64,000 bases of DNA from positions 2,470,001 through 2,534,000 of the forward strand of contig NZ_CP071090.1 in the NCBI RefSeq assembly GCF_017301735.1, read 5' to 3'. The translations under genes were made by a program, and so were the position numbers. Each line of letters starts with the position of its first letter. Position 1 is the stretch's first letter. This stretch comes from Pyxidicoccus parkwaysis. GTDB lineage: Bacteria > Myxococcota > Myxococcia > Myxococcales > Myxococcaceae. Under the pieces are notes generated by a model that saw only the letters and a program-made list of their open reading frames with translations, was not told where the DNA came from and made no database searches. Below, in pieces: positions 1 to 10,878 of the stretch.

Positions 1-521
1 ACGCGGAGCCGGTGCGGACGTCCTCCGAGGGGACTCCGAGGCGGAGTGTGCCGGTGGTGGCGCGGCGTGAGGAGCCGCCTTCTCGCTCCAGGCCGGCGTC
101 GCGTCCGGGCGTGGGCTCGCGTCCGCGACTGGCGACCCAGGGGATGTTGGACTGGCCGTTGAAGGGCGTGCTGTACGGGCGGTTCGGGAAGAAGGGGAAG
201 GAGCCGCACGACGGTATCGACCTGGCGGCGCCTGCGGGGAGCCCGGTGAAGACGGCGCAGGAGGGCACGGTCCTCTACGCGGGCGAGCAGCGTGGGTACG
301 GCAACATCGTCATCGTGGAGCACTCGAACCAGTTGATTACCCTGTACGCGCACAACCGGGATTTGCGCGTGCGCACGGGGCAGCGGGTGCTGGCGGGACA
401 GGTGATTGCCACAGTGGGCGAGTCGGGCAAGACGTCCGGTCCGCACCTGCACTTCGAGGTGCGCATGGACGGCAAGCCCGTGGACCCGCTCGACTACCTC
501 GGGCCGATGCCGTCGTCCTGA
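1..521 (+). CDS. M23-family murein endopeptidase, 3' part (5' end outside window)
   Basis: The reading frame is already open at base 3, so the gene starts upstream. The first in-window GTG (12) is not a credible start. The last ~120 residues form a lysostaphin-type M23 domain with the zinc-binding HDGIDLAAP segment, a YAH motif and the terminal PHLHFEVR (HxH) motif, followed by the usual KPVDPLDYL end. Proteins of this family cut peptide cross-links in peptidoglycan or act as activators of amidases in the envelope. The visible N-terminal stretch is Arg/Pro/Ser-rich, like a linker. Many myxobacterial members carry LysM domains or a signal peptide upstream, but these cannot be seen here. Confidence 0.9.
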   Translation, partial: AEPVRTSSEGTPRRSVPVVARREEPPSRSRPASRPGVGSRPRLATQGMLDWPLKGVLYGRFGKKGKEPHDGIDLAAPAGSPVKTAQEGTVLYAGEQRGYGNIVIVEHSNQLITLYAHNRDLRVRTGQRVLAGQVIATVGESGKTSGPHLHFEVRMDGKPVDPLDYLGPMPSS

Positions 522-533
522 GGCGCATGGAAG

Positions 534-896
534 ATGGCCTACGACCCGGACTTCGATGTGGATGCCATCATCCGAATCCTCGGCACCCTCAACGAGAAGT
601 ACCCGGAGGGCACTCCGGAAGATGAGGCCCTCCACATCGCCGCGGGAGCCCTGGAGTTCCTTCGCGAGAGCCGGAAGCTGGACGAGTACCGGGCGTATTT
701 CCGGAAGTACTTCACGCCCGCGACCAGCGCGGCGCTCGTGGACCGTTCATTCACGTCCCGGGTGGAGGCCGATGCATGGCTTGCGAGCGGCACGGCGACG
801 GATGGCGCGCTCGTGAGCATCGCCGGAGAGGGCTTCACGGTCGTGAAGCTGCCCAATCGATGGGAGTTTCTGCGAACCCCACTGCCGAAGAGTTGA
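534..896 (+). CDS. Small hypothetical protein, 120 aa
   Basis: I do not recognise this protein. The ATG at 534 follows the M23 stop by 12 bases, so the two may be co-transcribed. It is an acidic, soluble, mostly helical-looking protein with no signal peptide or membrane segment. The N-terminal half (FDVDAIIRILGTLNEKYPEG, residues 7-26) precedes a predicted helical segment around EALHIAAGALEFLRESRKL. The second half (AWLASGTATDGALVSIAGEG) reads like a small alpha/beta unit. Codon use matches the high-GC neighbours, which supports a real gene. No function is proposed. Confidence 0.7.
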   Translation: MAYDPDFDVDAIIRILGTLNEKYPEGTPEDEALHIAAGALEFLRESRKLDEYRAYFRKYFTPATSAALVDRSFTSRVEADAWLASGTATDGALVSIAGEGFTVVKLPNRWEFLRTPLPKS

Positions 897-1030
897 GCCG
901 CCCCAAGTAGGCGCCTGGCTTTGTCGGCGCACGTCAGTTCGCTTGCTTCCCCGGGAGGCGTTGAGGTTGGGGCGCCGAGCTCGACTCCTCCCTCTGCGTG
1001 AGGGCCCGGGTGAGGGTAGAGTCTCGCGCC

Positions 1031-2200
1031 GTGCCGCGTTCCCTCCCGCTGCTTGTTTCCCTGTTCGTCCTCGTGACTTCGGCTGCCCGCGCGCAGACGC
1101 CGCCCGTCGACGGCAGTGCTCCGCCCGCTGCTTCCGTGGCTCCCGCTCCGGGTGATGCCGAGCAGAGCGCCAGTCCCGGTCCGACGCCCGCCTCCGGGAG
1201 CACTGTGGCTCCCACTCAGGCCAACGCGACTCCGGCAGCGCCGCAGCCCGAAAAGGAATCCCTCGTCGTCGCCGTGCTGACGCTCGAGTCCAACGAATCC
1301 GCCCGTGACTCCGCGCCCGGCGTCACGTCCCTCATCGCCTCGCGCCTCGCCGAATCTCCCCGCCTGCGCGTCCTCTCGCAGCGCGACATCGAGACCGTGC
1401 TCGATGCCGAGCGTCAGCGGCAGCTCCTCGGCATCAAGTCGTGTGACCGCGGCGCGTGCCTCCAGGAACTGTCCTCCATCACCGGCGCTCGCTACATCGT
1501 CACCGGCCGCCTGGACCGCTTCGGCGACCAGTACCTCCTCACCGCCAGCCTCGTGGACACCATCGGCGGCCGCAGCCTGGCCAAGCCCCGCGCCGAGGCC
1601 CCCGAGGCCGACACCCTCCTGCGCACCGCCGAGGTCGTCGCCGATGAGCTCCTCGCCGCGCTCGTCAATCCCGAGCAGCCGGGCACCGGCCGTCCGCTTC
1701 TCGGCGGACCCCGGACGGGGGGCGGTGGCCTCGTGCTTGGCCTGCGCATCAACAACAACTTCATCGACCAGCTCGCCACCCTCAACCCGGGCGGCGACCT
1801 CGAAATCGGCTACTGGTTCCATCCCGAGTGGGTGGGCTTCGTGCAGGTCGGCTTCACCTACGTGCGCTCCAACACCGAGGGCGCCAAGGGCGGGCTCAAC
1901 GTCCTCCCCAGCCTCGTCGGCCTCCGCCACTACCACAACGTCGAGAAGCCGCTGAGGCCCTACTGGGGCTTCGGCCTCGGCGTGCAGTTGTCCTTCGGCG
2001 ACTTCGGCATCTTCCAGTCCACCGGCCCGCTGCCCACCGTCGTCGGCTTCGCCGGCCTCGAGTACCTCATCGCCGGCCACGTCGGCTTCCAGATTGAGGC
2101 CGGCACCAACGTCGCTCAGGCTGTGATGGGCCTCGCCGAATCGAAGCTCGGCGATGGTCTCAACCTGGACCTCAACGCGGGCATCGCGTACCACTTCTGA
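1031..2200 (+). CDS. Exported FlgO/CsgG-like protein with C-terminal barrel-like domain
   Basis: GTG 1031 is chosen because it gives a clean signal peptide (MPRSLPLLVSLFVLVTSAAR, then A-Q); a GTG at 998 would add 11 residues. After a Pro/Ala-rich linker, residues ~75-220 resemble the FlgO/CsgG-type alpha/beta domain: VAVLTLESN, a SLIASRLAESPRLRVLSQRD block, a short Cys-containing CDRGACLQEL loop and the GARYIVTGRLDRFGD strand pair. The C-terminal ~150 residues are alternating beta-strand sequence ending in GIAYHF, whose terminal aromatic is typical of outer-membrane barrels. I infer an envelope protein at the outer membrane. Only 14 bases separate it from the TPR lipoprotein gene, so the two are probably an operon. 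The exact role is unknown. Confidence 0.75.
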   Translation: MPRSLPLLVSLFVLVTSAARAQTPPVDGSAPPAASVAPAPGDAEQSASPGPTPASGSTVAPTQANATPAAPQPEKESLVVAVLTLESNESARDSAPGVTSLIASRLAESPRLRVLSQRDIETVLDAERQRQLLGIKSCDRGACLQELSSITGARYIVTGRLDRFGDQYLLTASLVDTIGGRSLAKPRAEAPEADTLLRTAEVVADELLAALVNPEQPGTGRPLLGGPRTGGGGLVLGLRINNNFIDQLATLNPGGDLEIGYWFHPEWVGFVQVGFTYVRSNTEGAKGGLNVLPSLVGLRHYHNVEKPLRPYWGFGLGVQLSFGDFGIFQSTGPLPTVVGFAGLEYLIAGHVGFQIEAGTNVAQAVMGLAESKLGDGLNLDLNAGIAYHF

Positions 2201-2214
2201 GAGTTGGAGCCTCC

Positions 2215-3354
2215 ATGTCGCCGCGCCTGCGCGTCCTGCCCCTGCTCGTCCTCCTCTCCATCGCCGCGTGTGACGACGGCCCTCCAGCCGTCAACCCCAA
2301 GGACCACGCCGAGGGCCTCTACCTCAAGGGCACCGCCGAGTACCTCCAGGGACAGTTCGAGGCGTCGCTCGCCTCGTTCGAGGCGATGAAGCAGCTCACC
2401 CCCAACGACCCGCGCCTGCCCGCCGCACGGGGCGAAGTCTTCCTGTCGATGGGCCGCATCAACGACGCGCTCACCGAGTTCGAGGCGGCCATCAAGCTCG
2501 ACCCGAAGCGTTCCACCAACTGGAGCCGCCTGGGGTTCATCCAGGCGCAGCTCGGCAAGGTGCCCGAGGCCCAGAGCTCGCTGCGCAAGGCCATCGCGCT
2601 GTATCCGAATGACTTCAACGCGCTCGAGTCCCTGGGCGAGCTGCACCTCAAGAAGGGCGAGAAGGACGAGGCCGTGCGCCACTTCTCGCTCGCCGCTGGC
2701 GCCGCGTCTGGCGAGGCGAAGTCCATGCTCGTGATGCGCGCGGTGGACGTGCTGAACCAGCAGGGAAAGAACGACGAGGTCATCAAGCTCACGGACAACG
2801 CGGTGGGGCAGGGCGTGCGCGCGCCCGAGGTGTTGTCCGCGCTGGGCGATGCGCTCGTGCGAGCGGGCCGGCTCACCGAGGCGCTGGAGGCGTACAAGGA
2901 CGCCGCGAGCCAATCTCGCACCGACCCCACGCTCTGGGAGCTGGTGGGGGAAATCCACCTGCGGTTGGACAAGCCCGCTGACGCGATTGCGGCGTACAAG
3001 GAGTCGCTCAAAATCAAGAACAGGGCCGTGGTGCATGTGGCGCTCGCGCGCATCCACCTCGCGCGGCAGGACCGCCCGGGCGCGCTGGATGAGCTGAACG
3101 CGGCGCTGGAGTCCGTGTCCGGCAAGGACCTGCGCGAAATGCGCGAGCTGGCCGACCTGCTCGCGACCCTGGACCGCAAGCCGGACGCGCTGAAGATTCT
3201 CGCCAGCCTCAGCGCGGAGCAGGAGAACGTGAAGGACACCGAGCTGCAGCTCACCACCGCCCGGCTGGCGAAGGAACTGAAGGACGCGGCCCTGCAGCAG
3301 GTCGCGTGTGCTCGCGTCACCGCGGCCGATGCCGGGGTGACGAAGTGCCCGTGA
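2215..3354 (+). CDS. TPR-repeat lipoprotein
   Basis: A signal peptide ends in the lipobox SIAAC (Cys19), so the mature protein should be lipid-anchored. From residue ~35 to the end it consists of tetratricopeptide repeats, for example GTAEYLQGQFEASLASFEAM, GRINDALTEFEAAIKLDP, GKVPEAQSSLRKAIALYP and GRLTEALEAYKDAASQS. TPR lipoproteins act as scaffolds for protein partners in the periplasm or on the outer membrane. A GGAG at ~2206 precedes the ATG. It lies 14 bases after the FlgO-like gene, so they probably work together. The start and lipobox are clear; the partners are unknown. Confidence 0.85.
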   Translation: MSPRLRVLPLLVLLSIAACDDGPPAVNPKDHAEGLYLKGTAEYLQGQFEASLASFEAMKQLTPNDPRLPAARGEVFLSMGRINDALTEFEAAIKLDPKRSTNWSRLGFIQAQLGKVPEAQSSLRKAIALYPNDFNALESLGELHLKKGEKDEAVRHFSLAAGAASGEAKSMLVMRAVDVLNQQGKNDEVIKLTDNAVGQGVRAPEVLSALGDALVRAGRLTEALEAYKDAASQSRTDPTLWELVGEIHLRLDKPADAIAAYKESLKIKNRAVVHVALARIHLARQDRPGALDELNAALESVSGKDLREMRELADLLATLDRKPDALKILASLSAEQENVKDTELQLTTARLAKELKDAALQQVACARVTAADAGVTKCP

Positions 3355-3376
3355 GCCGTACCTCCGGCCGCGACAG

Positions 3377-3518
3377 GGGGCCCGTTCTTGATGAAGAAAC
3401 AGGGGCGTACTCGCGCATGACGCCGGGCCTCGCCACTTGTTGGATTGAGGCGTGCGGCCACCTGCCCCACGGGGCCCGTTCTTGATGAAGCCGCAGGGGC
3501 GTTGGCACGCATGGCGCC
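3377..3518. repeat. Pair of imperfect direct repeats, ~94 bp apart
   Basis: A 20-base sequence beginning GGGGCCCGTTC is identical at 3377-3396 and 3471-3490. Similarity continues for about 25 more bases (CAGGGGCGT followed by CGCATG.CGCC in both). The repeats lie in the noncoding spacer between the TPR lipoprotein and the hydrolase gene. I see no open frame or inverted ends in them, so they look like a short interspersed repeat or a duplicated regulatory element, not a mobile element. Confidence 0.6.
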
Positions 3519-3531
3519 AGTGCCCTGGCGC
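3514..3531. terminator. Hairpin, possible terminator
   Basis: A perfect 7-bp inverted repeat (GCGCCAG / CTGGCGC) with a TGCC loop lies ~160 bases after the TPR gene stop. There is no T-run, so Rho-independent termination is not certain. It could also be part of the second direct repeat. Confidence 0.35.
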
Positions 3532-3633
3532 TTGATGCGGCAAACCGACGCGCTGCCTCTTACAACACGCTGCCGCGCTCCCGATGAGGGGCGGTGTCAG
3601 CCCGCGAAGCCCATGCCCCTTGGAGAAACACCC

Positions 3634-4803
3634 GTGAAGCCCATGAACCTGAGGCGCGGCCTCACTCGCGTGGCGAAGTGGACGGGGGCGCTCGTGGCCG
3701 TTGCGCTGGCCGGCACGCTCATCAGCGCCTGGCCCGCCTTCGGTGGCCGTGCGAAGGGCGCGCGCCTCGAGCGCATGCAGCACTCACCGCAGTGGCAGGA
3801 CGGCCACTTCGAGAATCCTCAACCCCTCTTCAACGACTGGTCCCGCTCGCTCACGGCGATGTTCAACGCGAGCCCCGTCGCGAGCCCCACCGAGCTTCCG
3901 CTCTCCACCGCCACCGGTGACCACCACCGCTGGGAGACGCCTCCCGCCACCGGTCTGCGCGTCACGTGGTTCGGCCACTCGTCCACCCTCGTGGAGATTG
4001 ACGGCGCCCGCGTGCTCACGGACCCCATCTGGAGTGACAGGGCCTCGCCGCTGACCTGGGTTGGCCCGAAGCGGTGGTACGCGCCTCCCGTCGCGCTGAC
4101 GGAACTGCCAAAGGTCGACGCCGTGGTCATCTCCCATGACCACTACGACCACCTGGACCACCGCACCCTCGTGGCCATGAAGGACTGGGACACCACCTTC
4201 ATCGTCCCGCTCGGCGTCGGCGCGCACCTGGAGGCCTGGGGCATTCCCACTGCTCGCATCGTCGAGCTCGACTGGTGGGAGCGCACGCAGGTGGCGGGCC
4301 TCGACATCGTCTGCACGCCGTCGCGTCACGCCTCGGGCCGCACGGGCATCGACAAGGACGCCACGCTGTGGGCCGGCTTCGCGATGCTCGGCCCGAAGCA
4401 CCGCGCGTACTACTCGGGGGACACGGGCCTGTTCCCCGCGATGAAGGACATCGGCGCCCGGCTCGGGCCCTTCGACGTCACGCTCATCGAGGTGGGCCAG
4501 TACCACAGCGCCTGGCCGGACTGGCACATCGGCCCCGAGCAGGCCGTGCTCGCCCACCAGCAACTCCAGGGACGCGTCCTGCTGCCCGTGCACTGGGGCC
4601 TCTTCAGCCTCGCGCCCCACGGGTGGACGGAGCCCATGGAGCGCGTGCTCGCGGCCGCCGCGAAGGCGAATCAGCGCGTGCTCATGCCCAGGCCGGGGCA
4701 GAGCGTCGAGCCGGAGTCTCCTCCGGCCCTCGAGCCGTGGTGGCCCCAGCTCCCGTGGAACACGGCGGAGCAGGACCCCATCGTCTCCACCAAGCTGAAC
4801 TGA
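3634..4803 (+). CDS. MBL-fold metal-dependent hydrolase (UlaG/NAPE-PLD-like)
   Basis: The start is GTG 3634, with TGGAGAA 8 bases upstream. Residues ~12-33 form a signal anchor or signal peptide (KWTGALVAVALAGTLISAW). The body is a metallo-beta-lactamase fold of the UlaG/RomA/NAPE-PLD class: WFGHSSTLVEIDGARVLTDP near residue 110, the metal ligand motif SHDHYDHLDH, then SRHASGR, YYSGDTG and the late VHWGLF motif. These enzymes hydrolyse phosphodiester, lactone or amide bonds with two metal ions. The membrane lead suggests action at the periplasmic face. Its stop directly abuts the convergent lexA stop (4803/4804). The substrate is not predictable. Confidence 0.85.
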   Translation: MKPMNLRRGLTRVAKWTGALVAVALAGTLISAWPAFGGRAKGARLERMQHSPQWQDGHFENPQPLFNDWSRSLTAMFNASPVASPTELPLSTATGDHHRWETPPATGLRVTWFGHSSTLVEIDGARVLTDPIWSDRASPLTWVGPKRWYAPPVALTELPKVDAVVISHDHYDHLDHRTLVAMKDWDTTFIVPLGVGAHLEAWGIPTARIVELDWWERTQVAGLDIVCTPSRHASGRTGIDKDATLWAGFAMLGPKHRAYYSGDTGLFPAMKDIGARLGPFDVTLIEVGQYHSAWPDWHIGPEQAVLAHQQLQGRVLLPVHWGLFSLAPHGWTEPMERVLAAAAKANQRVLMPRPGQSVEPESPPALEPWWPQLPWNTAEQDPIVSTKLN

Positions 4804-5469
4804 CTAGACGCGCCCGCCCTGCAGCTTGCGGTACACGCCCACCACCTGGCCCAGAATCATCGTGGACCGAAACTCCGTGCGGCTCACGTAGATGGGCTGC
4901 ATGGTGGCGTTCGCCGGCTGGAACCGGATGCGCTCGCCCTCCGGGTAGTAGCGCTTCACCGTGGCCTCGTCCTCGATGAGGGCCACCACGATGTCGCCCG
5001 GCTGCGCGGCCGGCGTCTTCTTCACGAAGAGGTAGTCCCCGTCGTGGATGCCGTCGTCAATCATCGACTGCCCCTTCACACGCAGAGCGAAGACCTCGCG
5101 GCCATTCACTCCACCGAGCAGGAAGCTGTCGATCTTGACCGAGTCCTCCATGTGCTCCTGGGCGAGCAGGGGGGCGCCAGCGGCCACCTTGCCCAGCAGG
5201 GGCACCTCCACCATGCCGGCTTCCTTCTTGGCGCCCAGGCCCAGCGCCAGCCGCGCCCGCTTGGTGGGCACCAGCGAGCGGCTCTGCTGCTCACCCCGGT
5301 TGAGGTAGCCCTTGCGCTCCAGCGCCTTGAGGTGGTCGTTCACCCCGTTGGTCGAGCGGATGTCCATCTGCTCGCCAATCTCGCGGATGGTCGGCGGGAA
5401 ACCCCGCGTCTCCGTCTCCTTGACGATGAAGCTGAGAATCTCGCGCTGGCGTTCCGTGAGCTCTTCCAT
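4804..5469 (-). CDS. lexA: LexA SOS repressor
   Basis: A 221-residue LexA. The N-terminal winged helix ([25 protein letters not shown]) is followed by the S24 self-cleavage domain. The scissile Ala97-Gly98 lies in KVAAGAP, the nucleophile Ser135 in KGQSMIDDG, and the general base Lys172 in EATVKRYY. The ATG at 5469 is chosen because the protein then starts MEELTERQ as is usual for LexA and has a GGGAGGGAG Shine-Dalgarno; longer frames upstream cross the operator. LexA represses DNA-damage genes and is inactivated by RecA-stimulated self-cleavage. An operator next to its own promoter indicates autoregulation. Confidence 0.97.
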   Translation of the reverse strand: MEELTERQREILSFIVKETETRGFPPTIREIGEQMDIRSTNGVNDHLKALERKGYLNRGEQQSRSLVPTKRARLALGLGAKKEAGMVEVPLLGKVAAGAPLLAQEHMEDSVKIDSFLLGGVNGREVFALRVKGQSMIDDGIHDGDYLFVKKTPAAQPGDIVVALIEDEATVKRYYPEGERIRFQPANATMQPIYVSRTEFRSTMILGQVVGVYRKLQGGRV

Positions 5470-5542
5470 GCGCTCCCTCCCTCGGCTGTCGTCCTGCCAG
5501 GGGCACGGACGTCCAGGCAACAGGCTTTCAGTATCCACTCTC

Positions 5543-5565
5543 CCTGAACATACGTGTAGAGTCAA
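5543..5565 (-). promoter_or_regulatory. LexA operator with adjacent -35 box of the lexA promoter
   Basis: Read on the minus strand, CTACACGTATGTTCAGG (5559-5543) matches 16 of 17 positions of CTRHAMRYBYGTTCAGS, the Myxococcus LexA-binding consensus as I remember it; the mismatch is one central position. A TTGACT -35-like hexamer (5565-5560) directly precedes it, so bound LexA would cover the -35/-10 spacer. The -10 candidate (GAGAGT) is weak. The site is ~75 bases upstream of the lexA ATG and ~85 bases before the divergent kinase gene, which it could also affect. Confidence 0.75.
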
Positions 5566-5645
5566 TTCGTTCGGTGTCCCCCCACGTACTCACCGTGCGT
5601 GCTGAACAGTCGCCTTTCTCACAGCTTGAGGCTGGGTGACGATCT

Positions 5646-8600
5646 TTGCGTACAATTCCGTCCGCCGTGTCCGAGCCCCGCCACACGCTGCTGTTCGTCG
5701 ATGACGAGGCCGACGTCCTGGACATCCTCACGCGGATGTTCCAGCGCCGGTACCGGGTCCTGACCGCGTCCAACGGCGCGGCGGCTCTCGACATCCTTCG
5801 CAAGGAAACGGTGGACGTGCTCGTCACGGACCAGCGGATGCCGGAGATGTCGGGCATCGAGCTGGTGGCCACCGCGCGCGCCGAGGGCATCGACGTCACC
5901 ACGCTGCTGCTCACCGGGTACACGGACCCGGAAGACATCATCGCGGCCATCAACAAGGGGCAGGTGTACCGGTACATCACCAAGCCCTGGGACGTGAACG
6001 ACCTCGTCATCACCGTGAAGAACGCGGTCGAGTTCACGCAGCTGCGGCGCGACAAGGAGCGGCTCATCCGCCAGCTCCACCAGCGCGTGGAGGCCCTCTT
6101 CGTCCTCTACGAGGTGAGCCGCGCGTCCGCCAATGACCCGGCCAGCTACGACAACATCATCGACCGGGTGCTCATCGCCGTCGCGCGCGTGCTGCCGTAC
6201 GACTGCGGCGCGGCGCTCATCGCCCCGGACTCGTCGCGCAACGTCACGCTGCGGCTGCGCTGCCATGGCACGGTGGGGGAGAAGGCGCTGCTGGGTGTGA
6301 AGGAGTCCATGCTCGGCGCGTACCGCAAGAGCAGCGGGCTGCTCCTGCCCGAAGACCGCGTCATCACCCGCGTGGCCGGCACCACGACGCCGGACGCGGG
6401 GGCCACCACCGTCTACCCGAGCCAGCTCACCGTGAATCTCGTGGCTGGCGGGCGCCCGGTGGGCATGCTGTCGCTGTTCAGCCAGCGGCCGGACGCCTTC
6501 ACCGAGGACGACGGCGTGCTGCTGGACGTCCTGGCCAATCAGACGGCGGACGCCATCCAGTCCCTGCGCTCGGCGGAAGAGGAAGCCCGCCACCGCATGG
6601 AGCGGATGGTGGAGTCCATGGCCGACGGCGTGGTCCTCACCGACGAGAAGAACGACATCGTGGTGATGAACCCCGCGGCGCGCCAGTTGCTCCAGGCGGG
6701 AGACGACACGGAGGCGCACACCACGCGGATGATGGAGGAGCGGCTGGGCTTCCAGCCCTTCCACCTCGTGCGCGGCTGGGAGTACGCCGGCAACCAGGTG
6801 CTGCGCGAGGAGGTGAAGCTCTTCGACCGGCACGTGCAGGTCACCGTCACGCCGGTGAGCGACGCGCGCGGCACGCTGCGCGGCGTCTGCGTGGTGCTGC
6901 GCGACATCACCGACCAGAAGCGCCTGGAGGAGCGCAAGGACGAGTTCGTCTCCATGGTGAGCCACGAGCTGCGCACGCCGCTCACGTCCATCTCCGGCGC
7001 GCTGGACCTGGTGCTCAACTTCATGGCCGGCGACATCAACGAGCGGCAGCGCCGCTACCTGTCGCTGGCGAAGGACTCCACCGAGAAGCTCAACGCCATC
7101 GTCGACGACCTGCTGGACTTGTCGAAGTTCGCCAAGGGCCGGCTGCGGATGAACTTCGAGGTGGCGTACCTCGACGAGCTGATTCAGCGCGTGGTGGAGA
7201 AGTACCAGCCGGCCTTCGGCGAGAAGCGCATCCTGGTGAAGTCCATCCTGCCGCGGCACCCGCTGCGGGCCGTCGCGGACCCCAACCGGCTCAACCAGGT
7301 CCTCAACAACCTGCTCAACAACGCGGTGAAGTTCACCCCCGAGGGCGGCGACGTGCGCGTGGAATTGCACGCCACCTCCAGCCTGCCGGGCTACGTGGTG
7401 ATTTCCTGCTGGAACAGCGGCGACCCCATCGCCGAGGAGAGCCTGGAGCGCATCTTCGACCGCTTCGAGCAGGCGCGCACCAAGGCCAACCGCACCGTGC
7501 GCGGCACGGGCCTGGGGCTCGCCATCTGCCGCAACATCGTGGAAGCCCACGGCGGCCGCATCTGGTGCGAGCCCTGCACGGACGGCGTGCGCTTCATGGC
7601 GGTGCTGCCCACCGAGCCGCCTCCCGAGCTGCGCCAGCCGGACGAGGCGGCCGACGGCGTGGTGGTGCCGCGCCGCAAGGAGAGCCGGGGCCGCCTGCTG
7701 GTCATCGAGGGCGAGCCCGAGGTGGGCTACATCGCCAAGGCCCTGATGATGGGCCGCGGCTACGACGTGCGGCTGGCCTTCAACGCCGAGGAGGGCATCG
7801 CCTCCGCGCGCAGCTACCACCCGGACATGCTGCTCGTCTCCGTGCGGCTGCCGGACGTGGACGGGCTGCGGCTGGCGGAAATCCTCCGGCATGACCCGGA
7901 GACGCGCCGTGCTCCGCTGCTCGTCACCTCCGCCTTCGACGAGCGGCAGCGCGCCTTCCGCGCCGGGGCGGACGCGTTCCTCGTGCGCCCGCTGGCGCCG
8001 GACAAGCTGCTGGCCACCGTGGACTCGCTGGTGCGCGGCCGCGCGGGCCCCGCCCACGGGCGCGTGCTGGTGGTGGATGACGACGTGAAGATTGCCGCCA
8101 TCTGCCGCGAGGTGCTGGAGAACATCGGCTTCGACGTGGCGACGGCGGGCTCGATCGAGGAGGGGCGCCGCTCCCTGCGCGAGCGCCGGCCGGACGTCGT
8201 GCTGCTGGACGTGACGCTGCCGGATGGCGACGGCTTCGTCTTCCTGGAGGAGATCAAGGCCGAGCGCGCCAGCGGCCACATCTCCGTCATCTTCATCTCC
8301 GCCCGCGCGGAGACGTCTTCGAAAGTCCGCGCCCTCAAGCTGGGCGGCGACGACTACCTCACCAAGCCCTTCGACGCGCTGGAGTTGGGCGCGCGCGTGG
8401 AGAGCGTGATGCGGCGCAAGGAGCAGGAGCTCTCCGCGTCGCCCACCACGCAGCTGCCGGGCTCCACGGCGATTGAGCGCGAGGTGCAGCGCCGGCTGGT
8501 GGCGCGGCGGCCCTTCGCCTTCTGCTACCTCGACCTGGACAACCTCAAGGCCTACAACGACTACTACGGCTTCGCGAAGGCGGACGGCGTCGTGCGGCAG

Positions 8601-8992
8601 ACGGGCGACCTGATGCGCGAAATCTTCGCGCAGGAGGGCGCGCCCGGGGACTTCCTCGGCCACGTGGCGGGTGACGACTTCGTGTTCATCACCTCGACGG
8701 AGTCGGTGGACCGCATCTGCCAGAAGGCCATTGAAACCTTCGACCGCATCATCCCGCTCTATTACGACAGGCAGGACCGGGAGCGTGGGCACATCGAGGC
8801 GGAGGACCGCTTCGGCGAGAAGCGGCACTTCCCCATCATGAGCGTGTCCGTGGTGGCGGTGATGACGGACGGCTCCCAGGACCACGCCGAGCTGGCACGG
8901 CGCGCGGCGGACATGAAGAAGCGGGCCAAGGCGATTGCCGGCTCCGTCTTCCTCCGCAGTGACCGGGAGCGGGTGGTACGCTCCGTGGCCGG

Positions 8993-8996
<4 letters not shown>
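5646..8996 (+). CDS. Hybrid sensor kinase: REC-GAF-PAS-HisKA-HATPase-REC-REC-degenerate GGDEF
   Basis: A cytoplasmic protein of 1116 residues. REC1 has phosphoacceptor Asp62 in VTDQRMPEMSG. A GAF-like region (~150-300) and a PAS region (~320-420) follow. HisKA has His440 in SMVSHELRTPL; HATPase has NNLLNNAVKF and GTGLGLAIC. REC2 has Ser732 where Asp is expected (LLVSVRLPD). REC3 has Asp855 (LLDVTLPDGDG) and DYLTKPF. The final domain resembles GGDEF (CYLDLDNLKAYNDYYG) but carries AGDDF at 1008-1012 and no RxxD inhibitory site. It is thus likely a signal integrator without cyclase activity. The TTG start follows GGGTGA; GTG 5667 is an alternative. The next gene overlaps by ATGA. Confidence 0.9.
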
Positions 8997-10840
<1,844 letters not shown>

Positions 10841-10878
10841 GGGCCCCACGCGCGGTGTGATAGCAAGCGAGGCTGCCC

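Noticed and set aside
998-1030. GTG 998 as the start of the FlgO-like protein.
   Set aside because: It adds 11 charged residues before a clean signal peptide that begins at GTG 1031.
5596-5616. A second LexA half-site (CTGAAC) near 5601.
   Set aside because: Only one half matches, with no partner at the right spacing.
5619-8885. A 1088-residue open frame antisense to the hybrid kinase, and similar long antisense frames elsewhere (e.g. 17050-19338, 47228-50056, 54880-56847).
   Set aside because: Low-complexity His/Arg/Gly/Ala-rich translations without domains, caused by high-GC codon bias opposite real genes with clear motifs.
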